Translations under genes and position numbers: made by a program
Source: Thermodesulfobacteriota bacterium
Lineage (GTDB): Bacteria > Desulfobacterota > Desulfomonilia > Desulfomonilales > Desulfomonilaceae
Assembly (NCBI GenBank): GCA_030837305.1
Contig: JAUPKT010000213.1
Coordinates: 1 to 10,228 of the forward strand
Direction of reading: 5' to 3'
Length of the DNA stretch: 10,228 nucleotides
Notes under the pieces: model-generated
Told to the model about the DNA's origin: nothing
The model's database searches: none
The model's input: only the letters and a program-made list of their open reading frames with translations
In this document: positions 1 to 7,003 of the stretch, piece by piece
Numbering within the stretch: position 1 is the first letter of the stretch
How the letters are laid out: every line of letters begins with the position of its first letter

Positions 1-38
1 ACGGCCTCAGAGACGCTGTCGACCCATACTCCCGGTGA
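1..38 (+). CDS. C-terminal end of peptide ABC transporter permease (DppC/OppC type), partial
   Basis: Only the last eleven codons and the stop are present. The frame ending in TGA at 36-38 reads GLRDAVDPYSR, which matches the very conserved tail of DppC/OppC inner-membrane permeases (usually DGLRDALDPR or similar). The gene begins outside the window. Its stop overlaps the GTG start of the next ATPase gene as GTGA at 35-38, the expected arrangement of permease and ATPase in one operon with coupled translation. The tail motif and the two following oligopeptide ATPases support each other. Calling DppC rather than OppC is not possible from this fragment. Confidence 0.8.
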   Translation, partial: GLRDAVDPYSR

Positions 39-1057
39 ACCCCATGAAACCGATCCTCGAAGTAGAAGACCTCAAAGTTCATTTCTTTCTTGATGAAGGA
101 ACTGTGCGCGCGGTTGATGGGGTGAGTTTTGCAGTTGAACAAGGAAAAACGCTTGGCATTGTAGGAGAATCAGGAAGCGGCAAGAGTGTTATTGGTCAGT
201 CAATTTTGAGGATCGTACCTCCTCCGGGAAAGATTGTGGATGGTCGAATTCTCCTCACCGAGGAGGGGAGTAACGACAACCCACATGTCACCGATCTCGT
301 ACAATTGGACGCACATAGCCGCACGATGAGAGACATCCGGGGCAGAGAAGTTTCGATGATCTTTCAGGAACCCATGAACTCTTTCAGTCCCCTTCACACT
401 ATTGGGAGCCAAATCATTGAGGCACTCACCTTACATTCGGACGTTTCACATCATGAGGCGCGGAACAGAGGGATAGAGATGCTGGGGAAAGTGGGAATAC
501 CGCGGCCCGAAAGGCTTATTGATACTTATCCTCACCAACTCTCAGGCGGCATGAGGCAACGAGCCATGATTGCCATGGCCTTGATATGTCATCCCAGAAT
601 CCTCATCGCCGATGAACCCACCACAGCCCTGGACGTTACCATACAAGCACAAATACTTGATTTGCTGAAACAGCTCCAGGCAGAATTCGGTATGGCAGTC
701 CTTTTCATATCGCATAACTTGGGGGTTATAGCCGACACAAGCGACGATGTCTTGGTCGTTTATTTCGGACGAGTTATGGAGCGCGCTCCTGTTGATGTTC
801 TTTTCACCGAACCTCTTCATCCATATACCCGAGCATTACTTAAATCAGTACCAGGAATCGACACTCCGGTGAGGACCCATCTCGCAACAATAGACGGATC
901 TCTCCCAAACCCGCTGATTCATATTCCTGGTTGCCCGTTTTTCGGTAGATGTGATGAGTGCGGCGGAAATACCGTTTGCAGAGATCAACCTTATGAATTA
1001 AGCCGTGTATCGGATCGCCACTATGTGGCGTGTCCCGGAATCTGTTTACCACATTGA
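35..1057 (+). CDS. oppD: Dipeptide/oligopeptide ABC transporter ATP-binding protein, OppD/DppD-like
   Basis: This is one of the two cytoplasmic ATPases that power a dipeptide/oligopeptide (or related nickel/glycoside) importer. All ABC motifs are intact in the 340 residues: Walker A GESGSGKS at 44-51, Q-loop Q111 in IFQEPMNSFSP, signature LSGGMRQR at 169-176, Walker B ILIADEP at 189-195 and switch H227. The C-terminal oligopeptide-transporter extension follows, with PHPYT-like LHPYTRALL at 261-269 and a Cys-rich end (C300, C306, C309, C315, C333, C337). Length is normal for OppD/DppD (about 325-340). The chosen start is GTG 35, which overlaps the permease stop; ATG 44 is an alternative giving three fewer residues. 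No strong ribosome-binding site is seen, consistent with coupled translation. Substrate cannot be told from an ATPase; Opp versus Dpp naming is arbitrary. Confidence 0.93.
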   Translation: MNPMKPILEVEDLKVHFFLDEGTVRAVDGVSFAVEQGKTLGIVGESGSGKSVIGQSILRIVPPPGKIVDGRILLTEEGSNDNPHVTDLVQLDAHSRTMRDIRGREVSMIFQEPMNSFSPLHTIGSQIIEALTLHSDVSHHEARNRGIEMLGKVGIPRPERLIDTYPHQLSGGMRQRAMIAMALICHPRILIADEPTTALDVTIQAQILDLLKQLQAEFGMAVLFISHNLGVIADTSDDVLVVYFGRVMERAPVDVLFTEPLHPYTRALLKSVPGIDTPVRTHLATIDGSLPNPLIHIPGCPFFGRCDECGGNTVCRDQPYELSRVSDRHYVACPGICLPH

Positions 1058-1070
1058 GGACCTTTACAGC

Positions 1071-2105
1071 GTGACCAGTTCGCATAACCTCCTAGAAGTT
1101 AACGACCTCAAGAAACATTTCCCAATTCACAAGGGAATGTTCAAGAAGACCGTGGGTCTGGTGAAGGCAGTTGACGGAGTTAGTTTCTCCATCAAGGAAG
1201 GAGAGACCCTTGGGCTGGTCGGCGAATCTGGTTGCGGGAAAACAACGGTGGGACGCATGATCATGGGAGCCTATAGACCGACTGCAGGTCATATTTGGTT
1301 CCAGCCTCCAAATGGATCACCAAAGGTTGACCTTGCGTCAATCGATTCCGCTGCCATGAAACCATTGCGCCGATATATCCAGATGGTCTTTCAAGACCCC
1401 TTTGCATCGTTGAACCCCAGAATGACAGTAAGGGAGATACTTGCCGAGCCTCTCATAGTGAACAAGATACTCAGAGGATCAGAACTCGAAGATCGCGTCC
1501 GCCAGTTGATTGACCTTGTCGGCCTTCGAGTGAGCCATCTCAGCAGATATCCTCATGCTTTTTCTGGGGGGCAAAGACAGCGTATCAGCATAGCTCGAGC
1601 ATTAGCGCTTTACCCCAAGCTCCTGGTGGCGGACGAACCTACCTCGGCCCTGGACGTTTCAGTTCAAGCTCAGATAGTTAATCTTGCCCTGGAAATCCAG
1701 AATCGCATGGGACTGGCGTACCTTTTCATTTCTCATGATCTGGGGCTCGTGAGGCACTTCAGCCAAAGAATAGTTCTCATGTATGTCGGCAGGATAGTGG
1801 AGTACGCTCCGGCTGATCCACTGTTTGCTCGACCTCGGCATCCCTACACGGAGGCCCTGATGTCCAACGTCCCCACGACAAGACGTGATCTGCAAGGAAA
1901 AAAAATCATCCTGAAAGGTGATCCTGCCGATCCTATGAATCCTCCGCCGGGATGCCCATTTCATCCCCGATGTCAGTATGCTGAGGATCTCTGTTTTCTC
2001 AAGGAGCCATCTCTCGTTGAAATTGAACCAGGACACCTCGTGGCATGCCATCGTGCAGCCGGTCTGAATTTAACGGGATGTGATGCGTTGGGATGTGCTA
2101 TATAA
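1071..2105 (+). CDS. oppF: Dipeptide/oligopeptide ABC transporter ATP-binding protein, OppF/DppF-like
   Basis: This is the second ATPase of the importer, 344 residues from GTG 1071. Motifs seen are Walker A GESGCGKT at 51-58, Q108 in [15 protein letters not shown] (the OppF/DppF hallmark), signature FSGGQRQR at 164-171, Walker B LLVADEP at 184-190, and H222. The C-terminal part carries RHPYTEALM (256-264) and [10 protein letters not shown] (292-301), then C308 and C326, plus a short tail with C337 and C342. The frame is open back to GTG 1005, but that start would add 22 residues overlapping oppD and lacking family similarity. GTG 1071 lies 10 nt after GAGGA (1056-1060) and puts [11 protein letters not shown] in the usual place. 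The gap to oppD is only 13 nt, so the two form one transcript. A heterodimer with the upstream ATPase is inferred. Confidence 0.93.
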   Translation: MTSSHNLLEVNDLKKHFPIHKGMFKKTVGLVKAVDGVSFSIKEGETLGLVGESGCGKTTVGRMIMGAYRPTAGHIWFQPPNGSPKVDLASIDSAAMKPLRRYIQMVFQDPFASLNPRMTVREILAEPLIVNKILRGSELEDRVRQLIDLVGLRVSHLSRYPHAFSGGQRQRISIARALALYPKLLVADEPTSALDVSVQAQIVNLALEIQNRMGLAYLFISHDLGLVRHFSQRIVLMYVGRIVEYAPADPLFARPRHPYTEALMSNVPTTRRDLQGKKIILKGDPADPMNPPPGCPFHPRCQYAEDLCFLKEPSLVEIEPGHLVACHRAAGLNLTGCDALGCAI

Positions 2106-2194
2106 GTCTCATCACGAACAGGGTGCCGCTGTGGGCCTATTCTGAGGCATTCATAGAATGATCAAGTGATACTCTTTTGTCAGGCTAGGAGAAT

Positions 2195-3427
2195 ATGTCC
2201 GGAAATTGCGTAAAGCGAATTCTTGTTTACACCCATAATTCCATTGGGCTCGGTCATGCCTTCAGGACACTCGCCGTCATGACCGGTATCAAGAAATGGC
2301 GACCTGACATAGACTTGTTGGTAATATCAGGGACATCTATCCCGCAGATCTTCTTTAGGGAAGGCATCGAGGTAATCAAACTTCCCTCGGTGAAGATCGA
2401 CATCGATCAGGAAACCAATCCCATGGTTTCCCGTTACCTATCGGGCTTTGGGTTAGAGGAAATCTTTGATTTCAGACAGAACATGATCATGAGCACTTTT
2501 GACTTCTTTCAACCCGATGTGCTCATCATTGAACATAACATGACGGGCCAGATGAGCGAGTTGATTCCACTTCTGATGAAGAAGTGGATGAGAAAAGGCG
2601 GCCCCATGGATTTCACGCTTGTGCACATATGTCGAGGCATTATGAAGTGGGTTCCGCTGCTCCGGATTCCGTATCAAAATCCCCGTCATCGTTCCGAATC
2701 CATCAACATAGGAGCGCTCTACGATTTCATGTATGTCTTGGAGGATAGGAACGTCATTGACATCAACAAGCAGTTTCTCGGAAACGACCCAGAGTTGGAG
2801 AAGAAGATAACGTATTTGGGGAAGATCACCACAAAGATACGATCGGAGATTGCAGGAAGATCAGAAGCCTTTCGAAAGTTTGGATTGTCCCTTAAGAAGA
2901 CTATTTTGGTTTCTCTGGGTCGCAGCGACAAAGTGTGTGAACTATCATGTAAGCTTTTGGAATTATTGGCCTCATCCGGCTTAATGCCTCGCTATCAGGT
3001 GGCCATGGTAGTCGATCCCTACCTCGCGGATTCAATCTGCACGGCCATTAAGACTCATCCTCTCAGCGGAAATGTTCGTTTCCTGTCCTTCGTGCCGGAT
3101 CTGGTCGATCTCGTTGCCCACAGTGAATTAGTTATATCCAGGGCAGGTTACAACACCATCAATGAAATACTCCTGACCGGCGCCCGGGCCTTGATCATAC
3201 CAGAGAGTCATGGGGGCGGTGAACAGGAACTCCGTGCGAAGAGCGTTCGGTCGCCCAATATTACGGTTATGAGTGAAGACCAAGTTCTCAAGGCCTCTAA
3301 AACGCACTTCCTCGAAAATCTCCTCAAATATGATCGCGGAAAATCCCCATCAGAATTCGATAAGTACGCTATCGGAAAGAGAATTATCGAAGATTTGGAA
3401 GGTTGGCGTGGACGAAGGTGCCCCTGA
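2195..3427 (+). CDS. MurG-like GT-B glycosyltransferase (COG4671-type), substrate unknown
   Basis: The 410-residue protein looks like a two-domain GT-B glycosyltransferase related to MurG and glycosyltransferase family 28. The N-terminal strand and glycine loop read ILVYTHNSIGLGHAFR (9-24), the usual acceptor-side loop with GLGH. The middle has FQPDVLIIEHN near residue 105, as in predicted glycosyltransferases of COG4671. The C-terminal half has ILVSLGRSD near 235, SRAGYNTINEIL at 315-326 and PESHGGGEQELRA at 336-348, matching the donor-nucleotide loop and the P...EQ..RA motif of the GT28 C-terminal domain. No signal peptide or membrane segment is evident, so it is probably cytoplasmic or peripheral. 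The start ATG 2195 has AGGAGA at 2187-2192. It lies 89 nt after oppF and about 300 nt before coaBC, so neighbours do not reveal the sugar or acceptor. It is too unlike MurG to be called MurG. Confidence 0.78.
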   Translation: MSGNCVKRILVYTHNSIGLGHAFRTLAVMTGIKKWRPDIDLLVISGTSIPQIFFREGIEVIKLPSVKIDIDQETNPMVSRYLSGFGLEEIFDFRQNMIMSTFDFFQPDVLIIEHNMTGQMSELIPLLMKKWMRKGGPMDFTLVHICRGIMKWVPLLRIPYQNPRHRSESINIGALYDFMYVLEDRNVIDINKQFLGNDPELEKKITYLGKITTKIRSEIAGRSEAFRKFGLSLKKTILVSLGRSDKVCELSCKLLELLASSGLMPRYQVAMVVDPYLADSICTAIKTHPLSGNVRFLSFVPDLVDLVAHSELVISRAGYNTINEILLTGARALIIPESHGGGEQELRAKSVRSPNITVMSEDQVLKASKTHFLENLLKYDRGKSPSEFDKYAIGKRIIEDLEGWRGRRCP

Positions 3428-3509
3428 TGCCTGCGGCATGCCGAGGATAGCATAGCCTTTCAACGGTTTCTCGTCACGTTTCGGTATCGGTGAGCGGGTT
3501 GATAGCGCG

Positions 3510-3538
3510 TTGACACCTTCCCATCCTATTGATATAAA
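3510..3538 (+). promoter_or_regulatory. Near-consensus sigma-70 promoter upstream of coaBC
   Basis: A perfect -35 box TTGACA at 3510-3515 is followed by a 17-bp spacer and the -10 box TATAAA at 3533-3538 (five of six to consensus). Transcription would begin around 3545 and run through a leader of about 200 nt into coaBC and the genes behind it. This is the best promoter-like sequence noticed in the window and lies in the largest gap between genes. Function is inferred from sequence only. Confidence 0.62.
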
Positions 3539-3571
3539 TTCCCGTATGTGATCGTGTCCTTATTACTTGAA

Positions 3572-3657
3572 GTCGCGTCGGCATTCTTTTCCTTCGAGCA
3601 CAATGACATAAGACGATGTGGGAGTCATTGCAAGGAGCAGCCGGCGACGAAACAGTT
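3572..3657 (+). repeat. Degenerate inverted repeat in the coaBC leader (GTCATTG-type intergenic element)
   Basis: CAATGAC at 3601-3607 and GTCATTG at 3624-3630 are exact 7-bp inverted copies separated by 16 nt. Complementarity continues imperfectly outward: TCCTT (3590-3594) pairs with AAGGA (3632-3636), and CGTCGGC (3576-3582) pairs with GGCGACG (3643-3649) with one mismatch. The right arm resembles, from memory, the widespread intergenic repeat beginning GTCATTGCGAGGAGCGAAG and continuing CGACGAAGCAATC; here it reads GTCATTGCAAGGAGCAGCC then GGCGACGAAACAG. The left arm resembles the same element reversed. It could therefore be a decayed repetitive element, and in RNA it would form a long imperfect hairpin. 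The repeat identity is tentative. Confidence 0.42.
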
Positions 3658-3732
3658 CTGGTTTCTGCGGACATTTTTGAACTCAGCCGCACCAATCCGA
3701 CGTTACCTTAGAGACCTGATGTATTGGTGAAT

Positions 3733-3738
3733 AGAGGT
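3733..3738 (+). promoter_or_regulatory. Ribosome-binding site deciding the coaBC start
   Basis: AGAGGT at 3733-3738 sits 6 nt before GTG 3745. The upstream in-frame starts TTG 3724 and GTG 3727 have no such site, so GTG 3745 is preferred; it also gives a usual CoaBC N-terminus. Confidence 0.5.
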
Positions 3739-3744
3739 CATGAC

Positions 3745-4941
3745 GTGACTCAATCGGTCCTGCTAGGTGTTTCCGGCGGTATAGCCGCATACAAGATTCC
3801 CTTTCTTGTGCGACTGCTCAAAAAAGCCGAGATGAACGTCCAGATAGTTATGACTGAGGCTGCAAAGCAGTTTGTGACTCCCATGACATTGGCCGCTTTA
3901 AGCGAAAACCGCGTGTGTGACAATATGTGGGAGGACGATCACCAGCCCTCGGTAGAACATATTACCCTTGCTGATGCGGCCGACGTAGCGGTCATAGCTC
4001 CCGCCACGGCCAATATCATTGGAAAGATCACGTCGGGGATAGCAGATGATCTGCTAACAACCGTGATAACTGCCATCCGGTGCCCGTTACTCATTTGTCC
4101 GTCCATGAATGTGAACATGTACAATAATCCTATTGTACAAAGAAACTTGAGGGCATTGAAGAAATGCGGTTACCACATCCTGGATCCAGAATACGGCTTT
4201 TTGGCATGCGGATGGACCGGTGCGGGTAGATTGCCCGAACCGGAAATCATATTCGAAGCCATTCAGAGTGCCCTCAGCCCGAAAGATCTCCTGGGCCTGA
4301 AGATTTTGGTGACGGCAGGACCGACCGAGGAGCCTTTGGATCCCGTTCGGTTTATCACAAACAGATCTTCGGGAAAAATGGGGATTGCGGTGGCACGACG
4401 AGCCGCTGCAAGAGGCGCAGATGTTACCCTCGTGGCCGGGCCACTCAAAATACCGGTTCCATTCAACGTGAAACTCATTGCCGTGCGTACGGCTCAAGAA
4501 ATGTATGAAAAGGTTATGGCATTCTTCCCCCAGATGGACATATTAGTAAAAGCTGCTGCAGTAGCAGATTTCAGGCCTGCAAGGCCGAGAGATAGCAAGA
4601 TGCCCAAGGACGAACTGGACAAAGCTCTCCAGCTCGAAACGAACCTCGACATCATCAAAGCCGTAGGCTCAGTGAAAAAGGATTGTCAGATCGTGGTCGG
4701 CTTTGCCGCGGAAACCGATCGACCTATTGAGAAGGCCAAGAAAAAACTGACGAAAAAGAACGCGGATATGATCGTTGTGAATGATGTTGGTTTGCCTGGC
4801 GCAGGTTTTGACCACGACACCAATGTTGTGACATTCATTCTTCGATCCGGGGAAATGGAACAACATGAGTTGATGCCAAAGGAGAAGGTCGCCGACCTCA
4901 TACTCGATCGTGCAAATGCTCTTCAAAGAAAAAAGCCCTAA
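3745..4941 (+). CDS. coaBC: Bifunctional phosphopantothenoylcysteine decarboxylase / phosphopantothenate-cysteine ligase (CoaBC, Dfp)
   Basis: CoaBC catalyses two cytoplasmic steps of coenzyme A synthesis: joining cysteine to 4'-phosphopantothenate with CTP (CoaB) and FMN-dependent decarboxylation to 4'-phosphopantetheine (CoaC). From GTG 3745 the protein has 398 residues, the normal length. The CoaC half shows GVSGGIAAYK at 8-17, the catalytic His in SVEHITLADAAD (H72), the PSMNVNM motif (119-125, N122) and the active-site Cys in ACGWTGAGRLPEP (C155). The CoaB half shows ILVTAGPTEEPLDPVRFITN (187-206), NRSSGKMG (206-213), KAAAVADFRPA (269-279), KMPKDELDKALQLETN (285-300), GFAAETD (319-325) and the Lys-rich KKKLTKKNADMIVVNDV (332-348). 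Both activities look intact. It is probably the first gene of a five-gene operon behind the promoter at 3510-3538, and UDG follows after 5 nt. TTG 3724 and GTG 3727 are alternative starts adding 6-7 residues. Confidence 0.95.
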   Translation: MTQSVLLGVSGGIAAYKIPFLVRLLKKAEMNVQIVMTEAAKQFVTPMTLAALSENRVCDNMWEDDHQPSVEHITLADAADVAVIAPATANIIGKITSGIADDLLTTVITAIRCPLLICPSMNVNMYNNPIVQRNLRALKKCGYHILDPEYGFLACGWTGAGRLPEPEIIFEAIQSALSPKDLLGLKILVTAGPTEEPLDPVRFITNRSSGKMGIAVARRAAARGADVTLVAGPLKIPVPFNVKLIAVRTAQEMYEKVMAFFPQMDILVKAAAVADFRPARPRDSKMPKDELDKALQLETNLDIIKAVGSVKKDCQIVVGFAAETDRPIEKAKKKLTKKNADMIVVNDVGLPGAGFDHDTNVVTFILRSGEMEQHELMPKEKVADLILDRANALQRKKP

Positions 4942-4946
4942 TTTGT

Positions 4947-5663
4947 ATGAGAGACGCTGACGTGGCATCCATGGACGTTAAAGCCTGGTTGTGGGATGTG
5001 AGAGACTTCTTGGAATTTCAAATCCAGCAGGGATTTGAAGAGGTTTTTATGCCACCTCACAGTGGTCACTATCATTCCACGCTGTCGTTGGAACGTGTCC
5101 GTAAGGAGCTTGGCGACTGTACAAGGTGTGGTTTGAGTCAAACAAGAAATCACATCGTATTTGGAGAAGGTAATCCCCATGCCGGAGTCATGTTCATCGG
5201 TGAGGGGCCGGGAGCAGAAGAAGATCGAGAAGGAAGGCCTTTTGTAGGCCGGGCCGGGGCTTTGCTGACCAAAATGGTCGGAGCCATGGGCTTGAGTCGA
5301 TCTGATGTCTACATCGCAAACATAGTAAAGTGCCGTCCTCCGAGGAATCGTGATCCCGAGGCTGAAGAGATCGCAGCGTGCCTTCCTTTTTTGGAACTCC
5401 AGGTACGTTCCGTGAATCCTAAAGTGGTGGTAGCCCTGGGAAGAATAGCTGCCGGGACTTTGCTTCAAACCACAGAATCCATAGGAAAGATAAGAGGCAC
5501 CTTCTACTTGAGAAATGGTATCAAAGTTATGCCGACTTACCACCCATCGTTTCTCTTGAGAAAAGAGCAGGAGCGGGGATATAAAGCTGAGGCTTGGTCG
5601 GACCTGAGGCAAGTAATGGCCCTGCTGGGCCTGCCGGTTTCGGCCCAAGGAGGCACGACATGA
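4947..5663 (+). CDS. Family 4 (Fe-S) uracil-DNA glycosylase
   Basis: This enzyme removes uracil from DNA, starting base excision repair of deaminated cytosine. It is 238 residues. The four cysteines that bind the [4Fe-4S] cluster in family 4 are visible as C58 and C61 (DCTRCGLS), C129 (IVKCRPPRNRDP) and C145 (AACLPF). The active-site loop GEGPGAEED is at 85-93, followed by GRPFVGRAGALL (96-107), and the late His motif YHPSFLL is at 198-204. The first 45 residues form an extra N-terminal piece of the type seen in many bacterial members but not in the short thermophile enzymes. Start ATG 4947 lies 5 nt after the coaBC stop; ATG 4971 is possible but would trim the extension. The stop overlaps the nfeD start as ATGA, so translation of the two is probably coupled. 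Confidence 0.93.
   Translation: MRDADVASMDVKAWLWDVRDFLEFQIQQGFEEVFMPPHSGHYHSTLSLERVRKELGDCTRCGLSQTRNHIVFGEGNPHAGVMFIGEGPGAEEDREGRPFVGRAGALLTKMVGAMGLSRSDVYIANIVKCRPPRNRDPEAEEIAACLPFLELQVRSVNPKVVVALGRIAAGTLLQTTESIGKIRGTFYLRNGIKVMPTYHPSFLLRKEQERGYKAEAWSDLRQVMALLGLPVSAQGGTT
5647..5653 (+). promoter_or_regulatory. Strong ribosome-binding site deciding the nfeD start
   Basis: AAGGAGG at 5647-5653 lies 6 nt before ATG 5660. It fixes the NfeD start there instead of the longer open frame from 5594, and it sits inside the last codons of the uracil-DNA glycosylase gene. Confidence 0.8.
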
Positions 5664-6982
5664 AACGCTTGCGCAGGATGTTGTCTCTGACAGTATTGAT
5701 TATGGGAATTGGTATGCTGGTTTTCGGACCTGACAACGGACCGAAAGCTCAGGACACCCCCACCAAACCTATCGTAATACTTCTTTCTGTTGACGGTACG
5801 GTCAACCCTGCCCTCGCCGACTACATCATCAAGGGTATAGAGCATGCTCAGGACAAGAACGCAGCATGTGTTATCATCAGAATGGATACCCCAGGAGGTG
5901 TTGTTACCACTACAAAAACCATCATTAAGGAAATGATCAACGCCAAAGTGCCCGTTGTCGTTTACGTGGCACCGAGCGGTTCATCAGCCTCTTCTGCGGG
6001 TGCATTGATCACGGTAGCGGCAGATGTCGCGGCAATGGCCCCGGGGACAAACATCGGAGCTGCTCATCCAGTCGGCGGAGGGGGACAAGAAATAGGCTCC
6101 TCCATGTCGGAAAAAATCGTCAATGACCTTGCCGCTTACATTCGAGGCATAGCCGCGCGAAAGGGACGGAATGCACAATGGGCTGAACAGGCCATTAGGG
6201 AAAGTGTGTCGATCACTGCCAAAGAGGCATTGGAATTAGGAGTGATTGAGATTGTAGCCGATTCCCTGCCCGATCTGCTGGAAAGGTTGGATGGAAGAAA
6301 AATAGAAAAAGAAGGTCGCTCGTTCACTCTTTCCACAAAAAACGCTGTCATTGAGAAAGTAGTTCCCGGATTGCGCTTCAGTATACTGGATGTCGTTGCG
6401 AATCCCAATATAGCCTACATCCTCATGATGGTCGGCGGCCTGGGTATTATGATGGAGTTGTATAATCCGGGAATGATTTTTCCTGGAGTCGTTGGAAGCA
6501 TCTGCCTTTTGTTGTCGTTTTTCGCTCTTCAGGTGCTTCCCGTCAATTATGTGGGCATCCTATTGATAATTCTGGCAGTGATTCTTTTCATCACAGAATT
6601 AAAGGTAGCATCGTATGGGTTGCTTTCGATAGGGGGAATTATTAGTCTCGCCCTAGGGTCCGTCATGCTCTTTGAGACGGGTGAAACAGCCATGCGGGTG
6701 TCTTGGACAATTATTATCCCGACCGTGGCCATGGTGTCGGCCTTTTTCATTCTTGCCTTGGGTTTGGTATTTCGGGCATGGATGAGGAAGCCTTTGGCAG
6801 GCTCTCAGGGGCTCGTAGGAGAAATCGGAATAGCAGTGACGGACGTGGATCCACAGGGCAAAGTCGCCATACACGGCGAGTACTGGAATGCCCTCTCGGA
6901 TACGAGTTTGCTGAAAGGCACTAAGGTGAGGGTCATCAGCGTCGATGGCCTTCACATCACGGTTACACGCTCTGAAACCTGA
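5660..6982 (+). CDS. nfeD: NfeD family membrane-bound serine protease (ClpP-like domain, TM helices, OB-fold C-terminus)
   Basis: This is a long-form NfeD protein of 440 residues, the partner protease of slipins. A basic N-terminus and hydrophobic run (MKRLRRML, then 9-22) form a likely signal peptide with cleavage near residue 30. A ClpP-class (SppA-like) domain follows, about 36-225, with RMDTPGGVV at 74-82, the presumed nucleophile S112 in SSASSAG (108-114) and presumed general base K152 in MSEKIVND (149-156). Their 40-residue spacing is close to the Ser-Lys dyad reported for Pyrococcus horikoshii PH1510 (Ser97/Lys138). Several hydrophobic segments lie at about 250-268, 273-292, 296-312, 318-337 and 348-374. 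The end (about 380-440) is the NfeD OB-fold domain with GLVGEIGIAVTDVDPQGKV (384-402). Start ATG 5660 is chosen for its ribosome-binding site and the ATGA overlap. The slipin gene follows after 21 nt. Catalytic roles are assigned by family pattern. Confidence 0.92.
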   Translation: MKRLRRMLSLTVLIMGIGMLVFGPDNGPKAQDTPTKPIVILLSVDGTVNPALADYIIKGIEHAQDKNAACVIIRMDTPGGVVTTTKTIIKEMINAKVPVVVYVAPSGSSASSAGALITVAADVAAMAPGTNIGAAHPVGGGGQEIGSSMSEKIVNDLAAYIRGIAARKGRNAQWAEQAIRESVSITAKEALELGVIEIVADSLPDLLERLDGRKIEKEGRSFTLSTKNAVIEKVVPGLRFSILDVVANPNIAYILMMVGGLGIMMELYNPGMIFPGVVGSICLLLSFFALQVLPVNYVGILLIILAVILFITELKVASYGLLSIGGIISLALGSVMLFETGETAMRVSWTIIIPTVAMVSAFFILALGLVFRAWMRKPLAGSQGLVGEIGIAVTDVDPQGKVAIHGEYWNALSDTSLLKGTKVRVISVDGLHITVTRSET

Positions 6983-7003
6983 CAAATGTGAAGGAGAAAA
7001 GTC

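Larger units (their letters stand above)
3428..3723 (+). other. Intergenic region between glycosyltransferase and coaBC
   Basis: This stretch of about 300 bases has no convincing gene. The short open frames on either strand lack family similarity, good ribosome-binding sites and sensible codon patterns. It holds a 5-bp hairpin right after the glycosyltransferase stop (ATGCC-TGC-GGCAT, 3427-3439) without a T-run, a strong promoter-like sequence (3510-3538), and a degenerate inverted repeat (3572-3657). Confidence 0.6.

Noticed and set aside
1005..1070. Longer OppF N-terminus from GTG 1005
   Set aside because: It overlaps oppD, lacks a ribosome-binding site and adds residues absent from the family.
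3427..3439. Hairpin at the end of the glycosyltransferase gene as a terminator
   Set aside because: The stem is only 5 bp and no T-run follows.
3548..3730. Possible 60-residue gene in the coaBC leader
   Set aside because: It spans the inverted repeat, has no ribosome-binding site and no similarity that I recognise.
4938..5648. Antisense open frame of 236 codons opposite the uracil-DNA glycosylase
   Set aside because: It lies wholly over a gene with intact motifs, has no recognisable domain and no ribosome-binding site; it is a shadow of the coding strand.
5594..5659. Longer NfeD N-terminus starting at 5594
   Set aside because: It would overlap UDG by 70 nt and put a Gly/Pro-rich stretch before the signal peptide; the AAGGAGG site points to ATG 5660.
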